Shown here piece by piece: positions 49,294 to 62,060 of a stretch of 64,000 nt of DNA. Origin of the DNA: Anaeramoeba flamelloides (Eukaryota > Metamonada > Anaeramoebidae); NCBI GenBank assembly GCA_027625915.1, contig JANTQA010000051.1, forward strand, positions 4,650,501-4,714,500. Reading direction: 5' to 3'. The first letter of the stretch is position 1. Every line of letters begins with the position of its first letter. Position numbers and translations under genes: made by a program. The notes beneath the pieces are model-generated. The model worked only from the letters and a program-made list of their open reading frames with translations. It ran no database searches and was not told where the DNA came from.

Positions 49294-52200
49294 ATGACTT
49301 GGAAATTAGTTAGAAAAGCATGTGAAGACAACGAAACACCAACCACTGGTTATATTCTCAATGAAATTTCTCGTAATTGGATAATTTACAAATTTTTTCT
49401 CTGTTTTCTTTTTCGACAACATGCTCCTTTTTTTTAAAAAAAAAAAAACACATAAAAAAAAACCGATCCTTAAATTTTACTTATAATACTATTTAACCCA
49501 ACTTCCAACGAATAGAAATAACACTCAAAGGGGCAAAGCACTCCCAAACCGCTGCTGAACAATTGCTTCGTAGGGTCAAAAAAAAAGAGCCAAATGTAAA
49601 ATTAAAAGCCCTCAATACAATCAAATTTGTGATTAGAAACGGATCCCCCTATTTTAAAACAGAAATCAGAAATAACATCGAAACAATTAAACAGTGTCTT
49701 AGTAGGAATTTCTAAATTTTTCTTTGTTATTTCCTTTGGATCTCTTTTTTAATTTTTTGAAATTTTTTTATTTATTTTTTTTTTTTATTATTTCTTTATT
49801 TTAGGTTACACTTGCCCACTTGACTCGGTGAGAGGGGAAACGCCTTTCCGTGCTGTTAGACAAATTGCACATGTTTGTTTTTTTTTTTTTATTCTGATTG
49901 ATCCTATTTTAATTTTAAAACTTACCCTTTAAATTGGGTTGCTTTAATTAAAAAATTAATTACACATTTCAAATAAAAGAAAAAAACATTTTCGTTCTCA
50001 AACAATATAAGACGATCAAAAAGTTTTGTAAATTAGCGTTATTTTTTGACTCTCCCCCAAAATTTTTAAAGAATTCTTAGTGGTGATTTTTATCCTTTGA
50101 ATAATTTCTTCTTATCTAAACTAATACCACCAACCTTTTCGAACAAAAAAAAAAATCTTATTTAAGGGAGGAAGTACATTTTACCAATTTTGAGTAACAC
50201 TGTTTATTCTGAGAAATCGAATCATTAAAACCATTTCGTGAAACAAAAAGTCGTATAAATAAAAAGGGAAGATAAAGATAAATATTAGTATAATATATTT
50301 TCATACCAACTAAAAAATGCAAATCCAAAAAATGTAAAAATATGATCAATAAAAAATATAAAAAAATCATTTATTTCTTGATTCTTATCGATAACATTTG
50401 ACACAATTACTTCTTCTTTACCTAATTTTATTTTTAATTCTTCGGGGTAAAACCTTTCTTTGTAAAATTTTTGAGAAACAAATTACTTTTACACGAGTGT
50501 AAATATGGAATGTTGTAAAAAATAGAGTTTTTGCAATTTTAGAGATTAATAAAGAGTTTCATGTAATTACCCATAATTCAGTAATAGTAAACGAAAAACC
50601 AGTTTTGATTTTTGAGCTCAAAGGGATTTTCAATATAAAATCGTTTGGCAAATACCAATCTTTCAATTTTAAAAAAAAATCATTTTTCAAACAATGTATT
50701 TGTATTTACCAAACGATTTTATATTGAAAATCCCTTTGAGCTCAAAAATCAAAACTGGTTTTTCGTTTACTATTACTGAATTATGGGTAATTACATGAAA
50801 CTCTTTATTAATCTCTAAAATTGTAAAAACTCTATTTTTTACAAAATTCCATATTTACACTTGTGTAGATTCTAAAAAATTCCCAAAATGAATTTTCAAA
50901 TCCTATTTTCATTTACTTCATCTAATCAGTCAAATGGAAAGAAATTATCAAATGGATTTTAATTGAAAAATTAATTGGTAAGAAAAAAGCAAAAATTTTC
51001 AAAATGATTATTCTTCTAATTTTTCACTGATCAATCAAGATATCTGAAATCGAAATTACTCAAACTGAAATAATACCTATTAATAAACACTAAAAGCCAA
51101 TTCCACATGAATGGGAAAATCATTGCATCAAACAATCCAAAAAAAGTTACATTTACTAATGTTTACAATTGAATCTCAAATTTTGAAAATTCTTGAATTT
51201 TGGGTTTCGTTTGATGTTTTGAATTCTATTTTAATTCAAATAAACAATCCAATTTTTGGAACATGGGAAATTGTAAAAACGTCGAAAATACTTGAAAATG
51301 GAAAATATTTTTGACAATTTTTTTTCAACAAGTCTAAAGTCATTGAAAATAAACGTTTAATGATGTTTGCTTTTATTTTTATTCTTTAATATTACTAATT
51401 ATTGATATTTCAAGTAAAATTTCTATTTTATATTCAAGAACAAAAAAATTCAAATCACTTTTAAAATTAATCAAAAGAATTCAATATTTTTATCTTTTTT
51501 TTTTTTTTAGAAAAAAAGAACAAAAAAAGATGAAGCCAAGTTAAAAAAAAATACACTTTCTAAATTAAAAAAATCAAAACCACTTTTGCATTATGATAAT
51601 CTAATCTAACAATCTACTTCTGAGGAATTTTAATTCGAAAAATTATTTAAAGTGTTTATTTTTTTTTTTAACAATGTCCATTTAAAACAATAGAAATAAT
51701 ACCCCACCTAAATTAGTTCTTTATTACTTAAAACTTGAATTTAATTGTAATAACAATGCATTTGATTACAAAATTTCTTTTATTGTAAAAATAACTTTTT
51801 TTTGTTTTGGTTTTACTAAAATAGGTTTTACAACTTTTTTTGTTTTGGTTTTACAAAAATACGTTTTACAACTTTTTTTATTTTGTTATTTGTCTGATTC
51901 TAATTTTTGGTTAGATTATAAACAAGTGTTAAATTATCTGATTACTATTAAATATTAATAATATTAAAAACCAGAGAGAACATTTAAGAAGATTTTAAAC
52001 TGGAAATCACAATTTAACTATTTAATTTAACTCTTTTAAAAAAAAGAAGAAATAATTGTTCAAAATCTTTGTTATAAAAGGGATTTTATTAATTTTTATC
52101 CTTTTTTTTTTTGAAGCAAAAAACATAATAAATGTGTCATGTGTTATATTCTCTGAGTTTATTAAGGTAAACACCATTTAATATAAAAAAATATTTTTTT

Positions 52201-55200
52201 TGAATTTAAAAATACATGAATATGCTTGAATAAGATATTTTACATTGGAATTTATTTTAATCATAATTTTTCATTTAGCTACAAAAAAATAAAAATAATT
52301 AAATTATTAATAAACAAAATTTAATTAATAATAATCTTTCAATTCTGTTTATAAATAAAATATTTTTTTGAAAAAAATAGGATGTCTTAGAATCATTATA
52401 TGACGATAACATTCAAGGAGAAGAACAAAATATCAGTAACATTAATAATAAAAACCAACCAAATATTGGATTTGGATCTGAGCCAGAAAAATTACCGAAA
52501 AGCACTCAAAAAAATCAAATGCAAATCGGAGGTGGATTCAAATTACCACAAAATAGAGGACAATCTGGTTTAGGGAATACCCCACTTAGAATGGATAGTA
52601 AATATTTTTTTTTTTTTAAATCTTTATTATTATTTTGAGATCATTAAAGTGAAAACTTAAAAAGATATATTCACCACAACTTAACATGATACGATTTGAA
52701 CTTTGCCCTTTTCAAATTACCTTGACATATTCATCTTTTTATTATAAACTACTAATGATCAATTGATATACTCTTCTTTATTATCCACCCTCTAAATTAT
52801 TTAAAAGCTATTTCCACAAATCAAAATTTGATATAATTCTAAAGGAAATTAATAAAAGGGAAAAAATGAAAATAAATATAAAAAAAAATATCATTATTCC
52901 AATCGAATCATCACTCCTCTTTGAAATAAAGAAATTAGTAAAAAAAATTATTAATAATTAATTAATTGAACAAATTTTCTTTTTTTATGGGATTTCTTTG
53001 ATTTTTTGAAAGAATGAATATTTTAATATTAGCATTCCAAAAGGAAGATAAGAATTTTAAATAAAATATATTTCAAAAATTGTGACTCATCCGAAATAAT
53101 AAATTGAAAAAAAACCAAAAATTATTAAATAGTATTCAATAACAACTTAATAATTAAATCTGATTTATAATTCTCTTTTAAATTATTACAAGTATATAAA
53201 AATCTTATACTGATAAATTCAAATAAATATCTGAAAATTTTTACTTCATTTTCCATTTTACAAATTTTTTTACATAAGCTTTGAAGAAAGCATTTTATTC
53301 CTTTAAATGTTAAAAAACTCATTAAAATTGGTTGTGCTTCAAAATGTAGTTTCTTTGTCTTGAGTTGTTTAAAAAGTCGAGATTTGAGATTACAAAAGGG
53401 TAATTGAATAAAAAATTTTATTCAATCTATTTGAATTTATCAGTATTTTAAAAATTATAAAAAAAATAAAATCAAAAAAAAAGTTAATCACAATTTTTGA
53501 AAAGATCAGTACGGATTTTTCATTAATGAACTTTCAATAAAAAAGGTTATCAAGAAGATTTCTTTGATGATAATAAAATTCATTTTCAAGGATTTTATAT
53601 AGTCTCAAATTTCTTTAATATTTATTGATATTTTCTTACGATCTTTTTTTAATCCACATGAATTTCTTAAAAAAAAAAAAAAAAATTTAAAAGAAAGAAA
53701 AAACATAAAATTGAAAAATAAGGAATTTTTAAAAGAAAAAGGAAAAGAATTTGAAAAAGAAAATAAAAGAAAAAAAAAAAAGAAAAAGAAAAAGAAAAAT
53801 CAAAAAAGAAAAAGAAAAATCAAAAATTTGACTAAATTAAAAAAAATAATTATTCTGATCTAAAAATTGTAAATTCTTTTGTTGAGAAGAATCTGAGATA
53901 AAACCCACACAAAGCCACTTCCAATAACATTATAAAGTGAATCAACTTTTTTGAAAAATCTAAACTATTTTTCAAAAAAATTTATTAAAAAAAAAACTAC
54001 AAGTTATTTACAAAATTAAGTTTTAAAAAATCATTATTTTTTAATCCATTTAATTAAAATTTCGAAAAGTATTTTGTACCTTATTTTTGTTCGTAGAAGC
54101 AAAAATTTTGAGTTTATATAGAATTATTTATTTATCTTTAAATATTTTCTTTCTTATTTGATTAGTATTGTAATCATTAAAGTTGTTTTTTTTTTATTTA
54201 AAGATGATCTCAACATAGAGTTATTAAACTCCAATTCCAAAAATTTGAACCTACTCAAAATCAATCAATAGGAAAAAAAACCTCAATTTTTTTTTTTTTA
54301 TTGGGAAATATATAATATTAAATCATGTTTTAGTTACCGAGTATTAATGTTTTTAAAAATGATAATCATTTTTGTCCAAATAAAAGAAAAAAAAATATAA
54401 AATCAAAAAAAAAAAAATCAGTAGTGTGTCCAAAATGATAAAACAAGATAGGAACAAAAAAATTCTATTGATTAAATTTGTTGAAATTCCACCAATAATT
54501 ATTGATAGATCAAACGATTAGATAACACCATCAACTAATATTGTGTGTGATTTTATTTTTTTATATTAAAAAAAAACCCGACTTTAAAATTTAACCAATC
54601 ATTGTAAAAAAATTTCCCGATCAAAAGAAACAGATTACGTAATTGGAAAAAAAGGAAATGAAAATTAAAACAGAAAAGACAAAAAAAAATGATAAAAATC
54701 AAAATTATTTTCAAATTGAATGGAAAGTATGGTATTGTTATTCTTTCAACTATTTTAAAGTGTGTCCAAAAGTTTTGGAATTTAGTATATTTCAGTCTCC
54801 AGAGACTTTATATTCAATAAACAAGAGAATGGATTTGCAATAAGAAAAACTTTAAAAAAAAGAAAAGCTATTTTAAAAAGCGAGAAATAAAAATTTTAAA
54901 AACTGTTGGATCAACTGTTTTAAAAGAGCAAATCAAATAATTTGAACAAGAATTTTTAAAACTTTTAATTTCAGTTTTTTAAAATACGTATTTACAAAAA
55001 AACGGAATAACACTTTATTATCATTTTCCAATTAACAAATGAAAATTTATCATTTCAAATTCCCCAAATATTTTTAAAACTATACATTGAAAAAATACCT
55101 AGTTCTTGAAAAAATCAATTTAAAATTAAAATTGACTCACATTAATTAAATGAAGCACTTCATTATTGAACTTGGTGATCAAATTTAAATTTTTTTTAAT

Positions 55201-58200
55201 TTGAATTTACCAGTATATCAATATTTTATGAGTGATTTAAATTGAAATGTCTTGTTACTCGAAATCAAATTTTTTTTTAATTTTTGCAGTTTTTATAAAA
55301 TTATCCAATAGATTATGTTCGTTGAAACATACTAGCGGATTGAAATAAGGGATTATTTATTTGTGATAATATATATGAATAATTATACATATATGATTTT
55401 TAAAAAAATACTGATTATTACAAGACAATTTATTGATACATACACCAAATCCTGAACTCAATTACTTTCGATAATATAGAACAAGAATCACCCTTCTCGA
55501 TCACCAAATATAAATTTATTTGAGAAAGCATAGAACAGGTAAAATATATAGTTTAGAGGATTAACCTCACCAAATATTCTTCCATAATTAAAGTATGTTG
55601 CAATAGAATGTAAATCTTATTAGTGTTATATAGTTCAAATGGATATAAAAAATCTATTCCATAAATATTATTGAACAAATAAAATGTTGGATTTTTTTAC
55701 ACATGATCACTATTAAAAAGTGCCTTTTGAAATTACTTTTTTAAAATTACTTTTTCCAGATCTAAAGAGAGAAACTACAATAATATAGTCTTCCAGGTAT
55801 TTAATAATTCAGATTTAGAACCATTCAAAAGTAACTATTTTTTCAATTTTTACGATTTCAAGATTTACTCAATAACTATTCGAATAAAAACCTAAAGATT
55901 GATTCTTTTGGTTTCCCTTCTATAACGGCATTGTCAAATATAATTTCCAATATATGAAAATAATTTGGTCAAAAGAATATCTGAGTTAATTATTTAATTT
56001 TTTAAAAAAATCGAATTTTTTACCAACTAATCTTAATTTCGAGATAAATTTAAGAAAGATATTTTTCAACTTTGAAGATTGATGATTTGTGCCTTTAAAT
56101 TTGTCTCAAAATGCAGATTATTTTCAAAAATTCTTTGGCTTTTTTACGAAAAAGATAAGGATCATTTTTAATCAATGAGATCAACAAACAATACTACAAT
56201 TTTACAAATAGAATTTTGAGAGACTATTTTAACTAATCGAACATTTGAACCATGTAGTACTAATCTGATTCATATTCAATAGCAACATACTTTAATTTTA
56301 GACTTATCCATTGTTAGACGGTAATCCCTGGAGATAGAAATTCAACAAATAAAAGCATAATTAAAATAGTTTGGAATAAAATAAAATATAAGAAAAATTC
56401 AAACATATTTTATACCTTATCGAAAAAACTTGCTCAAATAATCAAAACCAATTTTAAAAATTGAATATTAAAGTTTATTATTATTTTGAATAATTCCAAA
56501 AAAAAATTACTGTCATAATATTTTTTATCACCTTTATTTTATATTATTTATCAAATAGAATATTTTTTATTTTATTTGAATACCAACTATATTTGTATAA
56601 ACCATTAGATCAATATTCAAAACATTTAACACAACAAATTATTTTAACACCTGTATTATGTTATTTGTAAAAATAATTAAAACATTTCATCTTAATTTTT
56701 TTTACAGTTAAAAAATGTACTCATTATTATATTTTTGAAACTTTTCCAAAAAAAAAACCAAATCAAAAAAAAACTAAATTTAACAGAAAAATTTTACAAA
56801 TTTAAAAAAAAATTTGAAAATAAAATAATTGGTAACAGATCTACAACGGGAAGACAAGGAACTTATTACCAACCAGAGGAAATTCAATTATCAACACAAA
56901 CAAATATTTTTAAACAAGAAGAACAAAGCTCTAAAAGAGTGAGAGGAATGAAAAGTCGAATTAAAACGAATGTCAATGTTAATGTTAACCAAAATCAAAA
57001 CCAAAATCAAAATCAGAATATAAACCAAAATCGAATCAATACCACAACACAAAATCAAACATTTCAACAAAATATTACAAACAATCAAATAAATTATGGA
57101 AACCAAAACGATGAAGAATCTGGTGAAGAAGAAAGTTTTGATTATGAAAAAAGACTCGTTAGAGATCTCACAGAAAATGCAGGAATTAAACCGGCTCCTC
57201 CTAAAACTAAAGTTAATGAATTTGTCAAAAAATGTCATACATTTGATGTTAATATTATTGGGAGATTATTGGAAGAACAATTAATAAGCGAAACTTGGCA
57301 ACATACTTATGTAATTAAATTTAATTCTTTTTTTTTTTTTTTTTAAATTTATGTTATTTTTAAAAACTCAATAACCAACACAAATCAAACACCGATCTAA
57401 AAAGTTTTATTTATTTTAATAATTTTCATTTGTCATTTTAAAAAAGTGTGACAAAAATTTTTTTGAAAGTATCTTTTAAACAGTTGATAAACGTATATTG
57501 AAATGTTTGAAGTTCCATACTTAAAAATCTTTTTTTACACAATATTTTAATTCGAATTACCAAAAACATTTGATTCAATTTAAAGTTCAAAAGTCTTTGA
57601 AAGATAAATATAAGATATAATTTTGAGTTGGAATGATCAAATTTATTGAAGAAAAGCTATTTCCAAAAAAAAGAGGGGAACATTTATTTTAAAATATCTT
57701 GATTAAACTCAATCCTAATAAAAATTTTGACATCTCCAAAATTTATATTAATCATTTATTGATTTCTTAGTAATAATCCAATTTGTTTGTTAGTATTACA
57801 TTACTTAAATTAAAAATATCTAATTTTTCTTACAATCAGTTCCACTTTTAAGGCACAAACTTTGAACGAAATTTAAGGCACCAAAAAAATCTCGAATTAA
57901 GACACATTTTTTGGAATTTTTTTTTTTCACAATTTATTTTATTAGAATTTAAATTTTGTCCTTTAATTTGAGATTTTTTTTGTGCCTTAAATTTTGTTCA
58001 AAGTTTGTGCACTAAAAGTGGAACTGACTGTATCTAGATTTTTTATGATGTTTTTAAAGCGTTGAAAATTGATGGTTATTTTTTTCTTTTCTATCGAAAA
58101 AATAGTTTTCTTAAGAGGCTTAATCCCGACAGAAATTTCCCATAGAATGGAAAAACTTATAACTGTGTTTTATTGTTTAAAAAATTGTTTCATCTTTTCC

Positions 58201-60949
58201 CGATTTCCATTTTTTATTGAATTTAATCGTTACATTGTTTTCACCAAAAAAAGTGAAATTTTTTTTATTTTTTGGAAATATTTTGATGAACATATTTTGA
58301 AATAAATACCCTATTCATGATTCAATCAGTATTAATATTTCTCTCGATTTGATATAACTGGATTACGAATAGAAATAATAATCAAAGAAAAATATATAAG
58401 AAATATATAAAAAAAAAATGTCTCTCTTTTTTGGAAATAGCTTAAATTAAAAAGTAGATAAATCAAAAAAAACCTTGAATTTAAATTATAAATATTAATG
58501 TTTTTTCATTTCCAAGACAACAATTAATTTTAATTCTGATCTTATTTAATATAAATCCAAAAAATTATTCATTTTTTTGTTTTTAAAAGACTCTTAATAA
58601 AAACTATTTTAAAAAATGGGGATATTTTTAAAACTTTGTCAAAGATTAAAATATTCAAGAAAGTTTGAACAATTTTAATTTTGAACTTTATTTTGATAAA
58701 TACAACAACAACATGCTATTTGATCTCCTTTTCCACTTATAATATATCATAAAATCCGAAACAAAAATTAAAATTTGGATCATTATATATGTGAAATTCT
58801 TATTTGGTAGTTACGAAATTACTCACTATTAAATACCAAATTTCTTGAAGCAATTTTTTTTTTTTTTTTTTATGTAATAGTAAAGTAGCGGATCAATGAA
58901 AGAAATTCACAAATAGACTTTTGTTTAGAGAGATTGAGTTGAAAAATTGGAAAATGAAAGATCTAAAAAAGTTTGTTTAGTTTGTCGTCAAAATATGGCT
59001 TGATAATAATTAATAATGTATCAACTATCAAATAAGAATTTATCAAATATTATGTGTTTTATTTGTTTTATAAAATTAAAAAGTTAATGAGAGGATATTG
59101 TTTAATATCATTGAAGAGAAAAAGAAAATCTAAAAACAAAGTTTACTGTCTTGTGTTTTTTTTTTTTTTTTTTTAATTTTAGGAAAGTCAAGGATCCAAA
59201 TAATCTCTGTTTTGTTGATATAGTAGCGAAGAAGAGCAGTGTTTTCAAGAAAGAGAGCATTTTCATTAAAATTTGAATTTGTTCTTTTAGAGCTTTTTTT
59301 TGTCAAGATATTATAATATAGAAATTCCTAAACTTTAAAAATATCTTTACTTTTTCAAAACTTTAAAGTTTGTAAAAAGTTTTAATAAGACATTTTTTAA
59401 AACTTTTTGATAAATGCTGTCTTACAAATTTCATTCATAAAAATTTCAAAACTTTATTGTTTTCACTTTTTTAAATTTTACTTTTAATAAAAATTATTAT
59501 ATATCAAAAAAATTACATCTGAAAAAGTTTTTTCATTGTAACCACTTTAAATATTCAATTTCGGTTCATATATTATTGAATTTAAAATTAAAATCAATAA
59601 TAATAACAAATTAAAAATATTCTTATTATAAAAATATCAAATTTTCATAAGAATTTTATAAATCAATCATCTAAACTTTTTGTCTTGTTTTTATCTTATT
59701 TTTTTTTGTTTAATGATTAAATAATTTAAAGAGATCACTTTGTATTATTGAAGCTTTAATACTCTCGAATTTAGAAGGATACATTGAATATTTCAAAGAA
59801 GAAGAAGCCATTGAATTATTAGAATCTCTTCTGGAAAATAAAAAAGCATTAATTAGAAAAAAAGTTCGAAAAATTTTTAATCTTCTAAAAATTCAAGTTG
59901 ACATTCAAATACCCGAACAAAATCCTAAAAAAAAAATCCTTCCAAAAAGAGAAGGTTTCCAATTCCCCAAAAAACAAACGCAAACACAAACGCAAACGCA
60001 AACGCAAACGCAAACGCAAACGCAAACACAAACACAAACACAAACACAAACACAAAATCAAGATAATAATAATATATTCTTTGGCATTTCTCTTAATGAG
60101 AATAAAACAACAAACAACAATAAAAATACTCAACAACAAGAAAACATAAATAACAATAATATTTTTGGTGAAATTATTAATAACAATAATACTCAATCAA
60201 TTCAAGTAAACCAAACAGAGAATCTTATTGGAACATCAATTAATCAAATAAACGAAAATCAAAATCAAAATCAAAATCAAAATCTAAATCAGAATCTAAA
60301 TAATAGTACCGATTCATTTGATCCTTTGCAGAATTTATGGAACAACAACAATAACAACAACAATAAAAACAACAGCAATAATAATAACAACAACAACAAC
60401 AATAACAACAACAACAATAATAATAACATTTCAACTCTGAATCTTAATGGACTTTATAATAATAATACTCAAAACAATAATACCCAAAACAATAATCAAG
60501 GAACTAATATGATGCAACAAATGATGAGAAATATGATGTCTCAACAAAATCAAAATACTAATACATATAATCCACAAATGATGATGATGATGCAACAATT
60601 TATGCAAAATATGATGACACAAGGAACAGGAACAGGAATGGGAAGAGGAAGAGGAAGAGGAAGAGGAAGAGGAAGAGGAAGAGGAAGAGGAAGAGGAAGA
60701 GGAATGGGAAGAGGAATGGGAAGAGGAATGGGAAGAGGAATGCAGAGAGGAATGCAGAGAGGAATGCAGAGAGGAATGGGGGGAGGAATGGGAGGAGGAA
60801 TGGGAGGAGAAATGGGAAGAGGAAGCGGAAGAGGAACTGGAATGAACACTACACAAAACAATTCAAATTTCCAATTTTTAACAAAAAAGAATCAACAGCA
60901 AGAAAAAAAAGATCCTTTTGATTTTGTTAATCAGGAATTCAATTTTTAA
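49294..60949 (+). CDS. TEPSIN: Tepsin-like AP-4 accessory protein (ENTH domain plus tVHS domain)
   Basis: Tepsin is the accessory protein of AP-4 coats at the trans-Golgi. Six in-phase exons (49294-49372, 49516-49701, 49805-49872, 52381-52597, 56787-57310, 59732-60949) give 763 residues. ENTH domain, about 1-125: PTTGYILNEIS, NVKLKALNTIKFVIRNGSPYF, CPLDSVRGETPFRAVRQIAH. tVHS domain, about 303-415: TKVNEFVKKCHTFDVNIIGR, ETWQ, then across an intron SLCIIEALI; human spacing around WQ...LC is kept exactly. C-terminal low complexity: Gln-Thr, poly-Asn, Met/Gln and Gly-Arg repeats. IFFGISL (473-479) resembles the AP-4 beta4-ear motif of human tepsin (LFAGMEL). The C terminus PFDFVNQ resembles the epsilon-ear motif SAFAFLN. 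Introns are 143, 103, 2508, 4189 and 2421 nt. The exon 5 acceptor (56786) is the least certain; a missed small exon in the 4.2-kb intron is possible. Confidence 0.88.
50492..50865. mobile_element. Foldback element, family I copy 2: 164-bp arms, 97-98% identical
   Basis: Arms 50492-50655 and 50702-50865 are reverse complements with four mismatches and a 46-bp spacer. The ends are cacgagtgtaaatatgg and ccatatttacacttgtg, with TA on both sides (50490-50491 and 50866-50867). It lies in tepsin intron 3. The transcript could form a 160-bp RNA hairpin. No ORF. Confidence 0.93.
53060..53965. repeat. Interspersed repeat, family F copy 3, carrying a family G MITE
   Basis: Matches copies 1 and 2 (gactcatccgaaataataaa, caataacattataaagtga). 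The site of MITE-1 in copy 2 is empty here. A different MITE (53210-53443) is inserted at another TA. It lies in tepsin intron 4. Confidence 0.7.
53210..53443. mobile_element. Family G MITE copy 2 (234 bp) with paralogous empty site
   Basis: Begins ctgataaattcaaataaat and ends atttgaatttatcag, flanked by TA at 53208-53209 and 53444-53445. The family F sequence at about 5049-5065 shows the uninterrupted site (actcaatattttaaaaatt). The interior matches 28844-29076 inverted. Confidence 0.92.
55556..56329. mobile_element. Family D element copy 3 (774 bp, uninterrupted)
   Basis: Left end gaggattaacctcacc and right end acggtaatccct are inverted for about 100 bp (aaagtatgttgcaata against caatagcaacatacttt). 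TA precedes the left end; the right flank has changed. It lies in tepsin intron 4 and is the reference length for this family. Confidence 0.7.
57650..58390. repeat. Interspersed repeat, family L copy 2, carrying MITE-1
   Basis: Same orientation as 8570-9080 (aataatccaatttgtttgtta, atagaatggaaaaactt, gattcaatcagtattaat). MITE-1 at 57833-58030 interrupts it. It lies in tepsin intron 5. Confidence 0.7.
57833..58030. mobile_element. MITE-1 copy (198 bp), best preserved ends
   Basis: Begins caatcagttccacttttaag and ends aaaagtggaactgactg, with TA on both sides (57831-57832 and 58031-58032). The matching empty position lies in family L copy 1 near 8735. Confidence 0.92.
59975..60057 (+). repeat. 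CAAACG/CAAACA hexanucleotide minisatellite coding Gln-Thr repeats in tepsin
   Basis: About 13 tandem units inside exon 6 encode alternating Gln and Thr. The unit length of six keeps the frame. Opposite-strand ORFs here are artefacts of the repeat. Confidence 0.92.
60640..60835 (+). repeat. GGAAGA-type minisatellite coding Gly-Arg/Gly-Met repeats in tepsin
   Basis: Uniform ggaaga units (Gly-Arg) pass into ggaatgggaaga, ggaatgcagaga and ggaatgggagga units (Gly-Met-Gly-Arg and relatives). It lies near the C terminus, in front of the terminal DPFDFVN motif. The unit gradient indicates several rounds of in-frame duplication. Confidence 0.92.
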
Positions 60950-61589
60950 TTTTAATTTTATTTTGAATCAAAAATTAATATTTTTTTAAAAAAAAAAATA
61001 ATATTTAATAGAGATATCTTTTCTTATGATCTGATATTTTTGATTTCTTAAAGAATCGAAACTAATTACGCTTTTTTTAATATTAAAAAAATTTTTTTCA
61101 ATCATTAAAATCTTTTATCACTTTTAATATTTTAATGTATTATATGAAATTTTATTTTCAACAAGCTGGATTTATGGATTTTTGTCTTTTGTTTTTTTTC
61201 TTGTTGTGTATATTGGGTGTTAGATCATTAAAAAATAGACAACAAAAGTCTCATTTAATATCTTGCATGACATGTTAAATATGGTATTATACAAAAACAA
61301 ATTACACTCCACAAGGAAACAACTTCACTTAACTATCAAAATCTTTAGTCAGTCTGTTAGGAATGAAGGGAATTTTTTTTTGTGTGAAATTTTTTTTTTT
61401 TTTTTTAATTTTTTATTATTCTAAAAGAGAGTCAATTCAACAAAACCTGTTTATGTTTGAAAGAAACTCTACATTTTTTTTTTTCTTTTATATGAGCTAG
61501 AAGGTGAGTACGGCTCGAACTCATTAAGATAACTTTTCTTGAAAAATTGAAATGAAATTTTGTATTTATTACATGTTTTACTCAGATCA

Positions 61590-62040
61590 AAAAAACTGTG
61601 TGCACAAAGCCTAAAACCTGTGTTTCGAAATAAAATCCATTATTTGTTTTTCTTGTTCCAACTCAATACCCAATTCATTACCTAATAGTGTACCTAATCA
61701 TAAGTTCAAAGCAATTTTGAAGATAAATACCTTGGGTGTTTTACTAAAATTTTAAATTATGAAATAGAATCTCTGTGAAATTTTTTTGTAATTTTCAAAA
61801 TTGTTATTCAATTTTTTTCTTTTTTATAACATAAAAAAATCATGTTGAAATTAACTTTTTTATTTGAGATAAATTATTCAATTTGATTCTATCCATTTTT
61901 AGAACTTTTTTTTTTACTAATATAACCCCAAGAAATCGATCACTTATTTATTGTTTAAAGCTGATTTCTTTCTTTATTTATTCTACTTATATATGAAATT
62001 TAAATGAGTTCAAAATTCAAGTTTATTGTTTTTTTTTAAA
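61590..62040. repeat. Interspersed repeat, family K copy 2
   Basis: acctgtgtttcgaaataaaat, cctaatcataagttcaaagc and gaaatttttttgtaattttc match 31060-31500 in the same orientation. It directly abuts the foldback element, as in copy 1. Confidence 0.55.
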
Positions 62041-62060
62041 TTCCTAAATGCCTTTTTTTA

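Noticed and set aside
59885-60196. ORFs of Leu/Arg/Cys or Lys/Arg/His repeats on both strands
   Set aside because: Frame shadows of the Gln-Thr minisatellite in tepsin exon 6.
60240-60861. Minus-strand ORFs rich in Cys/Tyr, Ser/His or Pro/Leu
   Set aside because: Reverse translations of poly-Asn and Gly-Arg repeats of the tepsin exon.
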